Both the position numbers and the translations under genes were made by a program. Below the pieces are notes generated by a model. That model was not told where the DNA came from. It was given only the letters and a program-made list of their open reading frames with translations, and did no database searches. A DNA stretch of 10,828 bases from Flavisolibacter sp. GTDB lineage: Bacteria; Bacteroidota; Bacteroidia; Chitinophagales; Chitinophagaceae. Positions 1 through 7,793 of the stretch are shown piece after piece; the first letter of the stretch is position 1, and every line of letters starts with the position of its first letter. The stretch covers positions 1-10,828 of the forward strand of contig JACDAZ010000429.1 in NCBI GenBank assembly GCA_013695175.1. Direction: 5' to 3'.

Positions 1-308
1 GTTTTATCTGGTAGTATTTCATTGCCATTTAAGTCTGGTTTTCAAATTTTACTATCAACTTAAATCAAAAAACAGCTATAAAGGGTTACATTTTATTGAT
101 AATACAAATTTTTATCCTTTTAAAAAATGAAATCAATCTTTTTTTGATTCTTTATAAATAGATAAATATGGTTAATAATTAAGGCTACAAAAAGTCAAAA
201 AAGCATAAAATCAAATTTTTAAACCTTTCATTCCCGATTAAAACAGCCTGGGATTTATAATTCTTCCCTTAACTATTCCTAATTAAATCGCTGTTATTCA
301 CCTAAAAC
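1..308. other. AT-rich gene-free stretch
   Basis: I see no supportable gene here. One forward frame is open from the window edge to a stop at 128-130 (about 42 codons), and another is open to 61-63. Both look like chance runs in AT-rich DNA, although the tail of a gene lying to the left cannot be excluded. The stretch is dominated by A and T runs, with no clear TAnnTTTG promoter element, tRNA fold or tandem repeat. Confidence 0.5.
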
Positions 309-324
309 TGGCACAATAATAGCT
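309..324 (+). promoter_or_regulatory. Candidate -24/-12 (sigma-54-like) promoter
   Basis: TGGCAC at 309-314 and TAGCT at 320-324 place the diagnostic GG (310-311) and GC (322-323) exactly 10 bases apart, as in the sigma-54 consensus TGGCAC-N5-TTGCA; one half-site is perfect and the other has 3 of 5 matches. Transcription would start near 335 and run towards comEC. The same bases also read as an imperfect sigma-A element (TAGCTTTT at 320-327 against TAnnTTTG), with only a partial TTG about 19 bases upstream. The direction is therefore better supported than the sigma factor. No activator gene or enhancer site is visible in the window. Confidence 0.35.
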
Positions 325-334
325 TTTCCCTCAT

Positions 335-404
335 AATATTTTTTTTGTTCTGAGCTAACCTATGCAGGAACAAGAGGCGATGCTTGCATCGCCTTATTTT
401 TTTT
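335..404 (+). ncRNA. Candidate ~70-nt terminated leader RNA or small RNA
   Basis: If the promoter-like site at 309-324 is active, a transcript starting near 335 would end at the strong intrinsic terminator at 375-404. This would give an RNA of about 70 nt with no convincing coding content. The only long frame here starts at 362 and runs through the terminator into comEC out of frame. The RNA could be a stand-alone small RNA or the terminated form of the comEC leader. Its boundaries are inferred from the promoter and terminator alone. Confidence 0.25.
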
Positions 405-442
405 CCTATATAAATATTTACCTTAATGGATGCAAGCGCCTC
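374..442 (+). promoter_or_regulatory. Alternative pairing: terminator arm with comEC start
   Basis: Bases 374-379 (GAGGCG) are complementary to 437-442 (CGCCTC), and bases 383-390 (CTTGCATC) are complementary to 429-436 (GATGCAAG). Together they form 14 pairs with a 3-base bulge at 380-382. This pairing excludes the terminator hairpin and buries the ATG at 430-432. It could be the competing structure of an attenuator, or allow a terminated RNA to bind comEC mRNA in trans. The complementarity is read directly; the regulatory role is inferred. Confidence 0.35.
375..404 (+). terminator. Strong intrinsic terminator upstream of comEC
   Basis: The arms 375-383 (AGGCGATGC) and 386-394 (GCATCGCCT) are perfectly complementary. 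The realistic fold is an 8-bp stem capped by a CUUG tetraloop (383-386), a class known to be very stable. An eight-T tract follows at 397-404. The opposite strand has no T tract, so it acts only on rightward transcription. It lies 25 bases before comEC and no gene is recognisable to its left, so it ends either a distant upstream transcript, a small RNA, or the comEC leader itself. Confidence 0.85.
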
Positions 443-2505
443 AAATGCATTTTTGGAAGAAAATTCCTGTGTTCAGGTACATTCTTCCTTTTAGTACAGG
501 TATTTTACTTCAATGGTACCTTCAATTTCCTAATTCATATTCCATAGTATTTTTTATTTTTTCACTTGCTGCAATCCTTTTATATAACCTGTTCTCCATA
601 AAAAGTAAATTCAGATTTGCCCAGCTAAATGGTTTTCTGATTCACCTGTTGCTGGTTTCTTTAGGTGCTTTGCTGGTTTGGCAAAAAGATATCAGGAATA
701 GTAAAGAATGGTATGGGAAACATGCCAATAATAAAGCAGCTTTTATTGCTATTCTTCAGGAGCCTCCTGTACTAAAACCTAATTCTTATAAAGCTCTTGC
801 CTCTGTAAAATTTTTAATTTACAAGGATTCCATTTCCCATGTCCATGGAAATCTTATTATCTATTTTAAAAAAGAGCAAATAGATAATCAATTATCCTCA
901 GGAACGGAGATAATGATTTTTAAAAAATTAGAACCAATTAAGAATGCTGCTAACCCCGGAGGATTTGATTATGAAAGGTTTTCCCTGTTTAAAAATATTA
1001 CACACCAGGTTTTCCTCAATACTTCTGATTTTCGGATCATTAAAACAAATAGTCATGACTATTTTAAAGAAAAGATTGTAACACTCCGGCACTTTATTAT
1101 AAAAAACCTACGTAAATATATTCACGGTGAAAAAGAAAGAGGTTTGGCTGAAGCCTTATTGGTGGGCTATAAAGACGACCTGGACAAAAACCTGGTACAG
1201 GCTTATTCTAATACAGGAGTTGTACACTTAATAGCAATATCGGGTCTGCACGTAGGTCTTATTTACTCAATATTACTCTTCCTGACAAAAAAATTGAAGC
1301 GAAGCAAACTAAACCTGCTTCGTATAATAATCATATTGTGCAGCCTGTGGATTTTTGCATTTTTGGCTGGTGCCCAACCATCTGTTTTACGTTCTGCACT
1401 TATGTTTTCTTTATTAGCCTCAGCACAAGTACTTGGTAAAAGATCATATGCCTTCAACTCTCTTGCCTTTTCTGCATTCATTCTTTTGTGCCTGAACCCT
1501 TTTTTATTGTGGGATGTGGGTTTTCAGTTGTCTTATGCTGCCGTATTCAGCATAATGCTTTTCTTTCGACCCATTTATAATTTGCTCCCCACTCAAAATA
1601 AAATTCTTAATTATTTATGGGCTATAATTGCTGTAACCCTTGCTGCACAAATTCTCACCTCACCCATCAGCATGTATCATTTTCATCAATTTCCATTATT
1701 ATTTCTTCCAACCAATTTTATTGCTGTGCCACTGGTTTCTGTTATTTTAATTGGTGAGGTAATATTAACTGCAATATTTTTTATTGAACCACTTGCAAAT
1801 CTCTTAGGTCTTCTTCTTTCCAAATTAATTTATGCACTTAATACCCATATAGAAAGAATGAATGATGTATTCTTTGCAGTGTGGGATGGCATTCAATTAT
1901 CAGTTATACAATCTGTTTTATTGCTTGTTTTTGCAGCGGGCTCAGGCTTTTGGCTGATTGAAAGAAAGAAACGATTACTGTTCTTAAGTATGGGTTCTTT
2001 AATGGCATTCTTTATTTTACGAACAGCTTCCTTTTATACAGCAATTCAACAACAAAAATTAATAGTGTATAATGTGCCAAAGTACCAGGCAATTGACATT
2101 ATTGAGGGAAGGCATTTAGTTTTTGCGGGTGATGATGTTTTAATTGATGATAATTTTTTAAGAAACTTTCATATAAAACCATCCCGTATCCTTCACAGAG
2201 TTTCTAAACCGCCGCTTCATATCAGAGAAAAATCTTTTAATGTAAAAGGTAAAAACATAGTTATTGCAGATACAAGTCTTTGGTTAGAGAAAAATTCAGA
2301 AAAGAAAAATGTTGATCTGCTTGTTTTATCTAAGAATCCAAAAGTTTATATTAATAACCTTCACCAGGTCTTTAATATAAAGCAAATAGTAGCAGATGCC
2401 TCTACACCGGCATGGAAAGTAAAGCTTTGGAAGAAAGATTCCGATTCTCTTCAAATTCCCTTTCATGATGTTTCAGAAAAAGGTGCTTTTGTCATGAAAC
2501 TCTAA
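430..2505 (+). CDS. comEC: ComEC/Rec2-family DNA-uptake channel protein
   Basis: ComEC forms the inner-membrane channel that carries single-stranded DNA into the cytoplasm during natural transformation. The N-terminus has hydrophobic helices (about 17-35, 38-55, 67-84), then the soluble DUF4131-type region with the typical NPGGFDY at 175-181. The Competence domain follows, with ALLVGYKDDLD (242-252), the hallmark HLIAISGLHVG (266-276), AGAQPSVLRSA (313-323) and WDVGFQLSYA (361-370), continuing with further helices to about 530. The last 140 residues occupy the place of the metallo-beta-lactamase-like domain but lack the HxHxDH metal motif, as I recall for Bacteroidota homologues. The length of 691 is normal. 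The start could instead be Met6 at 445 (MHFWKKIP). Upstream lie a terminator and sequence complementary to the start, suggesting leader control. ComEC alone does not prove competence. Confidence 0.93.
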   Translation: MQAPQMHFWKKIPVFRYILPFSTGILLQWYLQFPNSYSIVFFIFSLAAILLYNLFSIKSKFRFAQLNGFLIHLLLVSLGALLVWQKDIRNSKEWYGKHANNKAAFIAILQEPPVLKPNSYKALASVKFLIYKDSISHVHGNLIIYFKKEQIDNQLSSGTEIMIFKKLEPIKNAANPGGFDYERFSLFKNITHQVFLNTSDFRIIKTNSHDYFKEKIVTLRHFIIKNLRKYIHGEKERGLAEALLVGYKDDLDKNLVQAYSNTGVVHLIAISGLHVGLIYSILLFLTKKLKRSKLNLLRIIIILCSLWIFAFLAGAQPSVLRSALMFSLLASAQVLGKRSYAFNSLAFSAFILLCLNPFLLWDVGFQLSYAAVFSIMLFFRPIYNLLPTQNKILNYLWAIIAVTLAAQILTSPISMYHFHQFPLLFLPTNFIAVPLVSVILIGEVILTAIFFIEPLANLLGLLLSKLIYALNTHIERMNDVFFAVWDGIQLSVIQSVLLLVFAAGSGFWLIERKKRLLFLSMGSLMAFFILRTASFYTAIQQQKLIVYNVPKYQAIDIIEGRHLVFAGDDVLIDDNFLRNFHIKPSRILHRVSKPPLHIREKSFNVKGKNIVIADTSLWLEKNSEKKNVDLLVLSKNPKVYINNLHQVFNIKQIVADASTPAWKVKLWKKDSDSLQIPFHDVSEKGAFVMKL

Positions 2506-2517
2506 CCTTTACCTTTG
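2489..2517 (+). promoter_or_regulatory. Predicted Bacteroidota-type promoter of purH
   Basis: TTG at 2489-2491 and TACCTTTG at 2510-2517 match the Bacteroidota primary-sigma consensus (TTG, then TAnnTTTG) with an 18-base spacer. The upstream element lies inside the last codons of comEC. Transcription would start near 2523, giving a leader of about 50 bases before the purH ATG. I see no purine riboswitch-like fold in that short leader. Confidence 0.55.
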
Positions 2518-2572
2518 CCACTTTCCCGAATAATTTAATGTTCTGATCTTTGGCTGCTTCAATTATTTTCAT

Positions 2573-4090
2573 ATGAACAAGAAGATTTCATCTGCCTTAA
2601 TTTCTGTTTTTTATAAAGATGGATTAGAACCTGTAGTACGGCAGCTACAAAAACAAGGAATTACTCTTTATTCAACCGGTGGTACACAAAAATTTATTGA
2701 AGAATTGGGAATTAATGTTATACCTGTTGAGCAATTAACTTCTTTCCCTTCTATTTTGGGAGGACGTGTAAAAACATTACATCCTTTGATCTTTGGAGGA
2801 ATACTTGGAAGAAGAGATAATGAAACAGACGTAAACGAAATGCAACAATATCAAATACCAGATATTGACCTGGTTATAGTGGACCTATATCCCTTTCAGG
2901 AAACAGTAGCACAGACCAGTGATGAAAAGCAGATCATAGAAAAAATAGATATTGGCGGCCCGTCAATGATACGTGGCGCAGCAAAAAATTTTAATGATGT
3001 AACTGTTATTGCTTCAAAAAATGATTATGCTACACTTGTTTCTTTATTAAAAGAACAAGATGGATCTGTTTCATTAGAACAAAGAAGATCATTTGCTGCA
3101 AAAGCTTTTAAGGTAGTTGCGGATTATGATAATGCCATAGACAATTATTTTAATAGTGATCAATCGCTTTCACAACCTGCAACCAAAGAAACTGTTGTTC
3201 TCCGCTATGGTGAAAACCCTCATCAGCAGGCAATATTTGAAGGAAATTTACAAGCTTGTTTTAAGCAGTTACATGGTAAAGAAATAAGCTATAATAATTT
3301 AGTAGACATTGATGCTGCCATTGAGTTGATAAAAGAATTTGATAAGGAAACTAAAAAAGCATTTGCAATTATTAAGCATACAAACGTTTGTGGAATAGCA
3401 TTAAGAGATCATGTAACAAACGCCTGGAAAGATGCTTTAGCCGGCGATCCTGAAAGCGCTTTTGGTGGTGTGCTTATTACAAATGGAGAAGTGGATGAAG
3501 AAACAGCAAAAGCCATAAGTGAGATATTTTTTGAAGTATTAATAGCACCTTCTTTTACAGAACAGTCCTTAGTTATTTTAAAATCCAAAAAGAACCGCAT
3601 ACTGCTACAATTAAAACAAACTGATTTTGTTGCTAAAATGAAAAAATCTGTTTTAAATGGAACACTGATTCAGGATAAAGATGTATTGAACAATGAAAAA
3701 TGGGAAGAAGTTGGCGGAAGATCAACTACTGAAACAGAAAAAAAAGATCTTCTATTCGCCAATATTATTTGTAAACATTTAAAAAGCAATGCTATTGCCT
3801 TGGTAAAAAACCACCAGTTGATAGGTAAAGGATGTGGGCAAACCAGTCGTATAGATTCATTAAGGCAATCCCTGGAAAAAGCTAAACAATTTGATTTTGA
3901 TTTAGGTGGTGCTGTAATGGCAAGCGATGCCTTTTTCCCATTTAATGATTGCGTACAGTTGGGAGATGAAGCAGGAATAACTGCTTTTATTCAACCGGGA
4001 GGGTCCATGCGAGATAAGGATAGTATAGACTATTGCAAACAAAAAAATCTTGCAATGGTATTTACCGGTGTCAGACATTTTAAACATTGA
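2573..4090 (+). CDS. purH: Bifunctional AICAR transformylase/IMP cyclohydrolase
   Basis: PurH carries out the last two steps of de novo IMP synthesis in the cytoplasm: formyl transfer from 10-formyl-tetrahydrofolate to AICAR, then ring closure. The N-terminal cyclohydrolase (MGS-like) domain covers about 1-190, with STGGTQKFIEELG (34-46), GGRVKTLHPLIFGGIL (63-78) and KIDIGGPSMIRGAAKN (124-139). The transformylase domain begins around RYGENPHQQA (211-220) and contains the catalytic-type KHTN (268-271), DPESAFGG (292-299), GKGCGQTSRID (418-428) and the conserved end SDAFFPFNDCV...QPGGSMRD...MVFTGVRHF. At residue 272 the common KHxNPCG motif has Val in place of Pro, a mild change. The length of 505 is normal and the ATG start fits the family's N-terminus. 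It is probably co-transcribed with the transporter 9 bases downstream. Confidence 0.98.
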   Translation: MNKKISSALISVFYKDGLEPVVRQLQKQGITLYSTGGTQKFIEELGINVIPVEQLTSFPSILGGRVKTLHPLIFGGILGRRDNETDVNEMQQYQIPDIDLVIVDLYPFQETVAQTSDEKQIIEKIDIGGPSMIRGAAKNFNDVTVIASKNDYATLVSLLKEQDGSVSLEQRRSFAAKAFKVVADYDNAIDNYFNSDQSLSQPATKETVVLRYGENPHQQAIFEGNLQACFKQLHGKEISYNNLVDIDAAIELIKEFDKETKKAFAIIKHTNVCGIALRDHVTNAWKDALAGDPESAFGGVLITNGEVDEETAKAISEIFFEVLIAPSFTEQSLVILKSKKNRILLQLKQTDFVAKMKKSVLNGTLIQDKDVLNNEKWEEVGGRSTTETEKKDLLFANIICKHLKSNAIALVKNHQLIGKGCGQTSRIDSLRQSLEKAKQFDFDLGGAVMASDAFFPFNDCVQLGDEAGITAFIQPGGSMRDKDSIDYCKQKNLAMVFTGVRHFKH

Positions 4091-4099
4091 TGCAATTAA

Positions 4100-5098
4100 A
4101 TGAGCAGCAACGCCAAAAAATTAGAACCTGTTGCCAGTGATACACAAGGAATGCAAAGTGTTACTGCACGTTATTTATCATATATTAATCCTTTTCATTT
4201 TAAAAAAAGAGGAACAAGGGGCAAGGCATATATTGCATTGGCTGCTGTCTGTTTTTTATGGGGTATAGCTTGGTTGGTTTCTAAAGAAGGAGTACGATAT
4301 ATGCCAGCTTTGCAACTCGCCGGAATCAGGCAGTTTGTTGGCGGAATATGTTTTGTAATTTTTTTTCTTTATAAAGGCAAAACATTGCCTAAAGGCGATG
4401 AATGGAAATCTATTTTTATACTTAGTTTTTTGAATTTTATATTGAGTAATGGATTATCTACATGGGGAGTAAAATATATTTCGGCAGGATTAGGATCTAT
4501 TATCGGTTCTATATTTCCACTATGGCTGGTTATTATTCATTTGTCTGGCAGTAAAACGAAACTTAATTCAAAAACAACCATTGGACTTCTTCTTGGCTTT
4601 ACCGGCATATGTGTAATTTTTTATGAGCATTTACATGAATTTTTTAATCCTCAATTCAGGTTCGGGATATTTCTATCTTTAATCTCTACATGGTCATGGG
4701 CTTTGGGAATGATTTATACAAAAAAGCATGCAGCTAATTTCAACCCTTATTTTAGCCTGGGTTTACAAATGGTTGTTGCAGGTATATTTTTAATTTTCAT
4801 TACTAATGTAACTAATACAGCTATACCATTAGTTCAAATCCCCTGGCAATCCTGGGCAGCTATTGGATATCTTATTGTATTTAGTTCCTTTATTGCTTTT
4901 ATTGCTTTTTTATACGCACTGCAAAACCTATCTACTGAACAAACTTCATTGTATGCTTATGTAACTCCTATAATTTCTATATTATTGGGTTGGTTGCTGC
5001 TCAATGAAATGATGACTGTATTCATTATCTGGGGATCTATAATAACTTTATCAGGAGTTTATTTTGTAAATAAAGGTGGAATAGCAACGAAAAAGTAA
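4100..5098 (+). CDS. EamA/DMT-superfamily transporter
   Basis: This is an inner-membrane permease with two EamA repeats and about ten membrane helices (roughly 43-62, 72-91, 103-122, 126-147, 160-177, 186-206, 217-235, 252-271, 283-301, 305-323). Family signatures include AAVCFLWGIAWLVSKEG (48-64) near the first helix and YAYVTPIISILLGWLLLNE (285-303) in the second repeat. DMT members export or exchange metabolites such as amino acids, purine-related compounds or drugs; the substrate cannot be read from the sequence. A charged cytoplasmic extension of about 42 residues precedes helix 1, and Met18 is a possible alternative start. The ATG lies 9 bases after the purH stop, so they probably share a transcript. 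That would be compatible with a purine or nucleoside substrate, but this is guilt by association only. It ends one base from the convergent gene on the other strand, leaving no room for a terminator between them. Confidence 0.93.
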   Translation: MSSNAKKLEPVASDTQGMQSVTARYLSYINPFHFKKRGTRGKAYIALAAVCFLWGIAWLVSKEGVRYMPALQLAGIRQFVGGICFVIFFLYKGKTLPKGDEWKSIFILSFLNFILSNGLSTWGVKYISAGLGSIIGSIFPLWLVIIHLSGSKTKLNSKTTIGLLLGFTGICVIFYEHLHEFFNPQFRFGIFLSLISTWSWALGMIYTKKHAANFNPYFSLGLQMVVAGIFLIFITNVTNTAIPLVQIPWQSWAAIGYLIVFSSFIAFIAFLYALQNLSTEQTSLYAYVTPIISILLGWLLLNEMMTVFIIWGSIITLSGVYFVNKGGIATKK

Positions 5099-5099
5099 T

Positions 5100-6392
5100 T
5101 TATAACTTATTCAAAAACCTTTCGTAAACCTCCTTCCATCCTTCAAAAATTGTATCAGTGCCAAAAAAGTTATTATGCCAGATCGTAATTAAAGTTCCCT
5201 TTACTTTTTTTACTTCTGATAAATAATGCATTAGTTCATTTGATGTTTGATCTGGATTTTGCTTTTGTTCATAAAATGAATTGGCATCCATAAAACAAAA
5301 AGGATGAATCAATAAATTAGTTTGCTCCTCTCTCTGTAAATCATACCAATAAAATGAAGAAGCTATAGATGCTCTGAAACCATTAATACTGCCATAACCC
5401 ATAGAATAATCATCCATTACACCGGCTTCAATTAATTTTCTGTACGTCGCCGGAAGCGTTAATCGAATATAGTGTTGCCTTGATTTAGTAATCCTGATCC
5501 CCGATATTTTTTCCAACATTTTTTTTTCTTTCAATATTTCATCTTCCTTATCACCACTAGACCAGGATGGGTGTAATCCAATTGAGTTTTTAACCGCTAA
5601 AGACTTAATCAATTGCTGCAATTGTTTATTTGCTGGTAATATATTTTTATCATAGCCTGACCTGCCTGATCCAACATGAAAAAAATAGATAGGTTTTAAA
5701 TTATAATCCTGGTTTAACTGTTCCATCCAATTGTATGTATCGTATGGATCTGCTTTTTTGCCGCTTAATACCAAAAGCCTTTCATGAACTTTCTTAAAAT
5801 TAAACTGAGTTAAAGAACGAAGCATCGCTCCTGCATTTCTCAAAATGCCTTTATTACGATAGCTCCATGCTATATCAATATCATATGTCGGTTGATAATT
5901 GAATTCCGGATCTGCAATTTGAAAACCTGTTTTTGATTCAATAACTTTCTTTAGATACTCAAGCCATATATTTATTAATGGGAGATGTAATAAATCATTT
6001 TTAAATGCAATGGAATTCTCATGTGCGTATCTGCCGTACATATCTTTTTTATGCGGCAGGTATTCTTCATACCTTGAAAGAAGATAGAAAATAGCAGATA
6101 ATATATCAAAACCCAGATCATCATCAGTAGGAAATATAACCATAAAACCCCCTTCATGTTGTATGCAAACAACTTCTAATTCATGAATAAAATCTTCTAA
6201 CAAAAGTCCATGAGGTTTTATCCAAAGCTCTGTTTCAGTTAAAGAGTGAGAAGAGTAATTGATTCTATATCCACTATAATTGATATATTCTTCAACCTTA
6301 GTAGTATAATTGATCTTACAATTGTAAAAGCTGCCTAAAAAAGATGTAATGTATTTAAATCGTGGACTTATATTTTGTACGTATACAAGCAA
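5100..6392 (-). CDS. Polysaccharide deacetylase (NodB/CE4)-like protein
   Basis: It resembles the Bacteroidota proteins annotated as polysaccharide deacetylase family, with a DUF7033-type N-terminal region. That region carries the characteristic SAIFYLLSRYEEYLPHKKDM (99-118) and the DMYGRYAHEN turn. The NodB-like part begins near TYDIDIAW (169-176), where Asp171 and Asp173 occupy the motif-1 position. GLHPSW (272-277) supplies a candidate metal or substrate His, and DDYSMGY (327-333) and ITIWHNN (402-408) follow. The canonical HxxxH motif is not obvious, so enzymatic activity is unproven. There is no signal peptide, which suggests a cytoplasmic protein, perhaps acting on glycan precursors. 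The start is TTG at 6392: the next in-frame Met is residue 84, while the TTG start gives the expected N-terminus MLVYVQNISPRFKYI. The frame is open back to the lutB stop, 27 bases upstream, implying an operon. Confidence 0.82.
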   Translation of the reverse strand: MLVYVQNISPRFKYITSFLGSFYNCKINYTTKVEEYINYSGYRINYSSHSLTETELWIKPHGLLLEDFIHELEVVCIQHEGGFMVIFPTDDDLGFDILSAIFYLLSRYEEYLPHKKDMYGRYAHENSIAFKNDLLHLPLINIWLEYLKKVIESKTGFQIADPEFNYQPTYDIDIAWSYRNKGILRNAGAMLRSLTQFNFKKVHERLLVLSGKKADPYDTYNWMEQLNQDYNLKPIYFFHVGSGRSGYDKNILPANKQLQQLIKSLAVKNSIGLHPSWSSGDKEDEILKEKKMLEKISGIRITKSRQHYIRLTLPATYRKLIEAGVMDDYSMGYGSINGFRASIASSFYWYDLQREEQTNLLIHPFCFMDANSFYEQKQNPDQTSNELMHYLSEVKKVKGTLITIWHNNFFGTDTIFEGWKEVYERFLNKL

Positions 6393-6419
6393 GGGGCGGT
6401 TGATTAAGAAATAAAAATA

Positions 6420-7793
6420 CTATTGTTTATTTCTCTCCTGCCACAATTGATTAAATGACTTTTGAGGAAAATCGAGATTGCTCCTCTTATTTGTCCATTG
6501 TTTTAAAAAACGATTTATAAACCAGCCTTTTAAACTACCTGAACCTGCATTCATAAAACTTCTTTTGAGCATAGATCTTTTCCAGATTTTCCAGGTAAAC
6601 CTTTCTGCAACTGTGTAATTTTTTTGCTCTACTGCTTCATGCCTGTTTTCAAGTAATAGCTCATGCAGGTTTATTTTAACCGCACATACTTCAGTGCAGT
6701 TACCACACAATGATGAAGCATAACTTAAATGTTTCCACTCGTCCATTTGTTTTAAATGAGGAGTGATTACGGAACCAATAGGTCCGCTATAGGTGGTACC
6801 ATATGCATGACCACCAATATTTTTATAAACAGGGCAGGCGTTCAGGCAGGCGCCACAACGTATACAATACAAACTTTCTCTGGAAGTTGTATTAGCTAAA
6901 ATATTTGTTCTGCCATTATCCAGGAGAATTATATACATTTCTTCAGGACCGTCTGTTTCATCTGTTTGCTTTGGGCCGCTTACTATTGAATTATAAACAG
7001 TAACTTTTTGCCCGGTTCCGTAAGTAGATAAAAGAGGCCAGAATAAATTCAAATCATTTATTGAAGGAATCACTTTTTCTATACCAACTATAACAATATG
7101 TGTTTTGGGCCAGGCACACGTTAACCTGCCATTGCCTTCATTTTCAGTAATTGCTATACTTCCTGTATCAGCAATTATAAAATTAGCACCTGTTATTCCT
7201 ATTTGAGCCTGCAGGTATTTTTCCCTTAATTTTTGTCGTGCAACCAGTGTAAGCTCCGATGGAGTAAGTGATGCCGGCGTTCCTAATTTCTCTTCAAAAA
7301 GTTTAGCTACATCTTCTTTACTCTTATGCATGGCAGGTGTAACAATATGATAAGGAGGCTCATTGTCCAATTGCTGTATATATTCTCCAAGGTCGGTTTC
7401 TATACTTTCTATATTATGTTGCTCAAGAAATTTATTTAAGTGAATTTCTTCGGTAACCATGCTTTTGCTCTTAACAATAGTTGAGCAGTTTTTCCTTCTG
7501 GCAATTTTCAAAATCTCGTCTAATGCATCTTCTGTTGTCTCTGCCCATACAACCTTAGTACCTCTGCGGGTTGCATGTAATTCAAACTTTTCCAGTTGCT
7601 TATCCAGATCTTCAATGGCATTCCATTTTATATTTTTTGCTTTTTCCCGGGCACCATTTATATCGGTATATTGTTGTTTACCTAAGGGAACAACAGCATT
7701 ATAACGTGATATATTAAAATTGATTTTTTTTCTATGCTCTAAATCAAAAGCCTTTTTTATTTTCTGATGGAATATGGTAGATTCTTCAGACAT
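6420..7793 (-). CDS. lutB: LutB/LldF-family iron-sulfur protein
   Basis: LutB-type proteins are cytoplasmic iron-sulfur subunits of the LutABC L-lactate oxidation complex. The LUD domain spans about 60-300, with TGANFIIADTGSIAITENEGN (201-221), CAWPKTHIVIVGIEKV (226-241) and GPEEMYIILLDNGR (282-295). Two cluster motifs follow: CIRCGACLNACP (310-321, Cys310/313/316/320) and LCGNCTEVC (362-370, Cys363/366/370). The last Cys is followed by Ala where Pro is usual (CPVKI becomes CAVKI). GGHAYGTTYSGPIGSVITP (327-345) is typical of the family. The length of 457 is normal. No lutA or lutC lies beside it, so a lactate role is plausible rather than shown. Its ATG overlaps the stop of the upstream DUF3109 gene by one base (TAATG), so the two are probably translationally coupled. 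Confidence 0.9.
   Translation of the reverse strand: MSEESTIFHQKIKKAFDLEHRKKINFNISRYNAVVPLGKQQYTDINGAREKAKNIKWNAIEDLDKQLEKFELHATRRGTKVVWAETTEDALDEILKIARRKNCSTIVKSKSMVTEEIHLNKFLEQHNIESIETDLGEYIQQLDNEPPYHIVTPAMHKSKEDVAKLFEEKLGTPASLTPSELTLVARQKLREKYLQAQIGITGANFIIADTGSIAITENEGNGRLTCAWPKTHIVIVGIEKVIPSINDLNLFWPLLSTYGTGQKVTVYNSIVSGPKQTDETDGPEEMYIILLDNGRTNILANTTSRESLYCIRCGACLNACPVYKNIGGHAYGTTYSGPIGSVITPHLKQMDEWKHLSYASSLCGNCTEVCAVKINLHELLLENRHEAVEQKNYTVAERFTWKIWKRSMLKRSFMNAGSGSLKGWFINRFLKQWTNKRSNLDFPQKSFNQLWQERNKQ

Noticed and set aside
1..130. Open forward frame from the window edge (about 42 codons)
   Set aside because: AT-rich translation without recognisable features; it could be a chance run, and the start is off the window.
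362..547. 61-residue forward frame just before comEC
   Set aside because: It runs through the terminator hairpin and T tract and then overlaps comEC out of frame; its sequence resembles no family.
1263..1481. Minus-strand 72-residue frame inside comEC, and similar frames inside purH, lutB, gldD and gldE
   Set aside because: Opposite-strand shadows of well-supported genes with no family resemblance.
2506..2572. Purine riboswitch in the purH leader
   Set aside because: The leader is only about 50 bases and shows no three-way junction with conserved purine-box sequence.
5096..5102. Shared terminator between the convergent EamA and deacetylase genes
   Set aside because: Only one base separates the stops, and I saw no stem-loop with a T tract at the junction.
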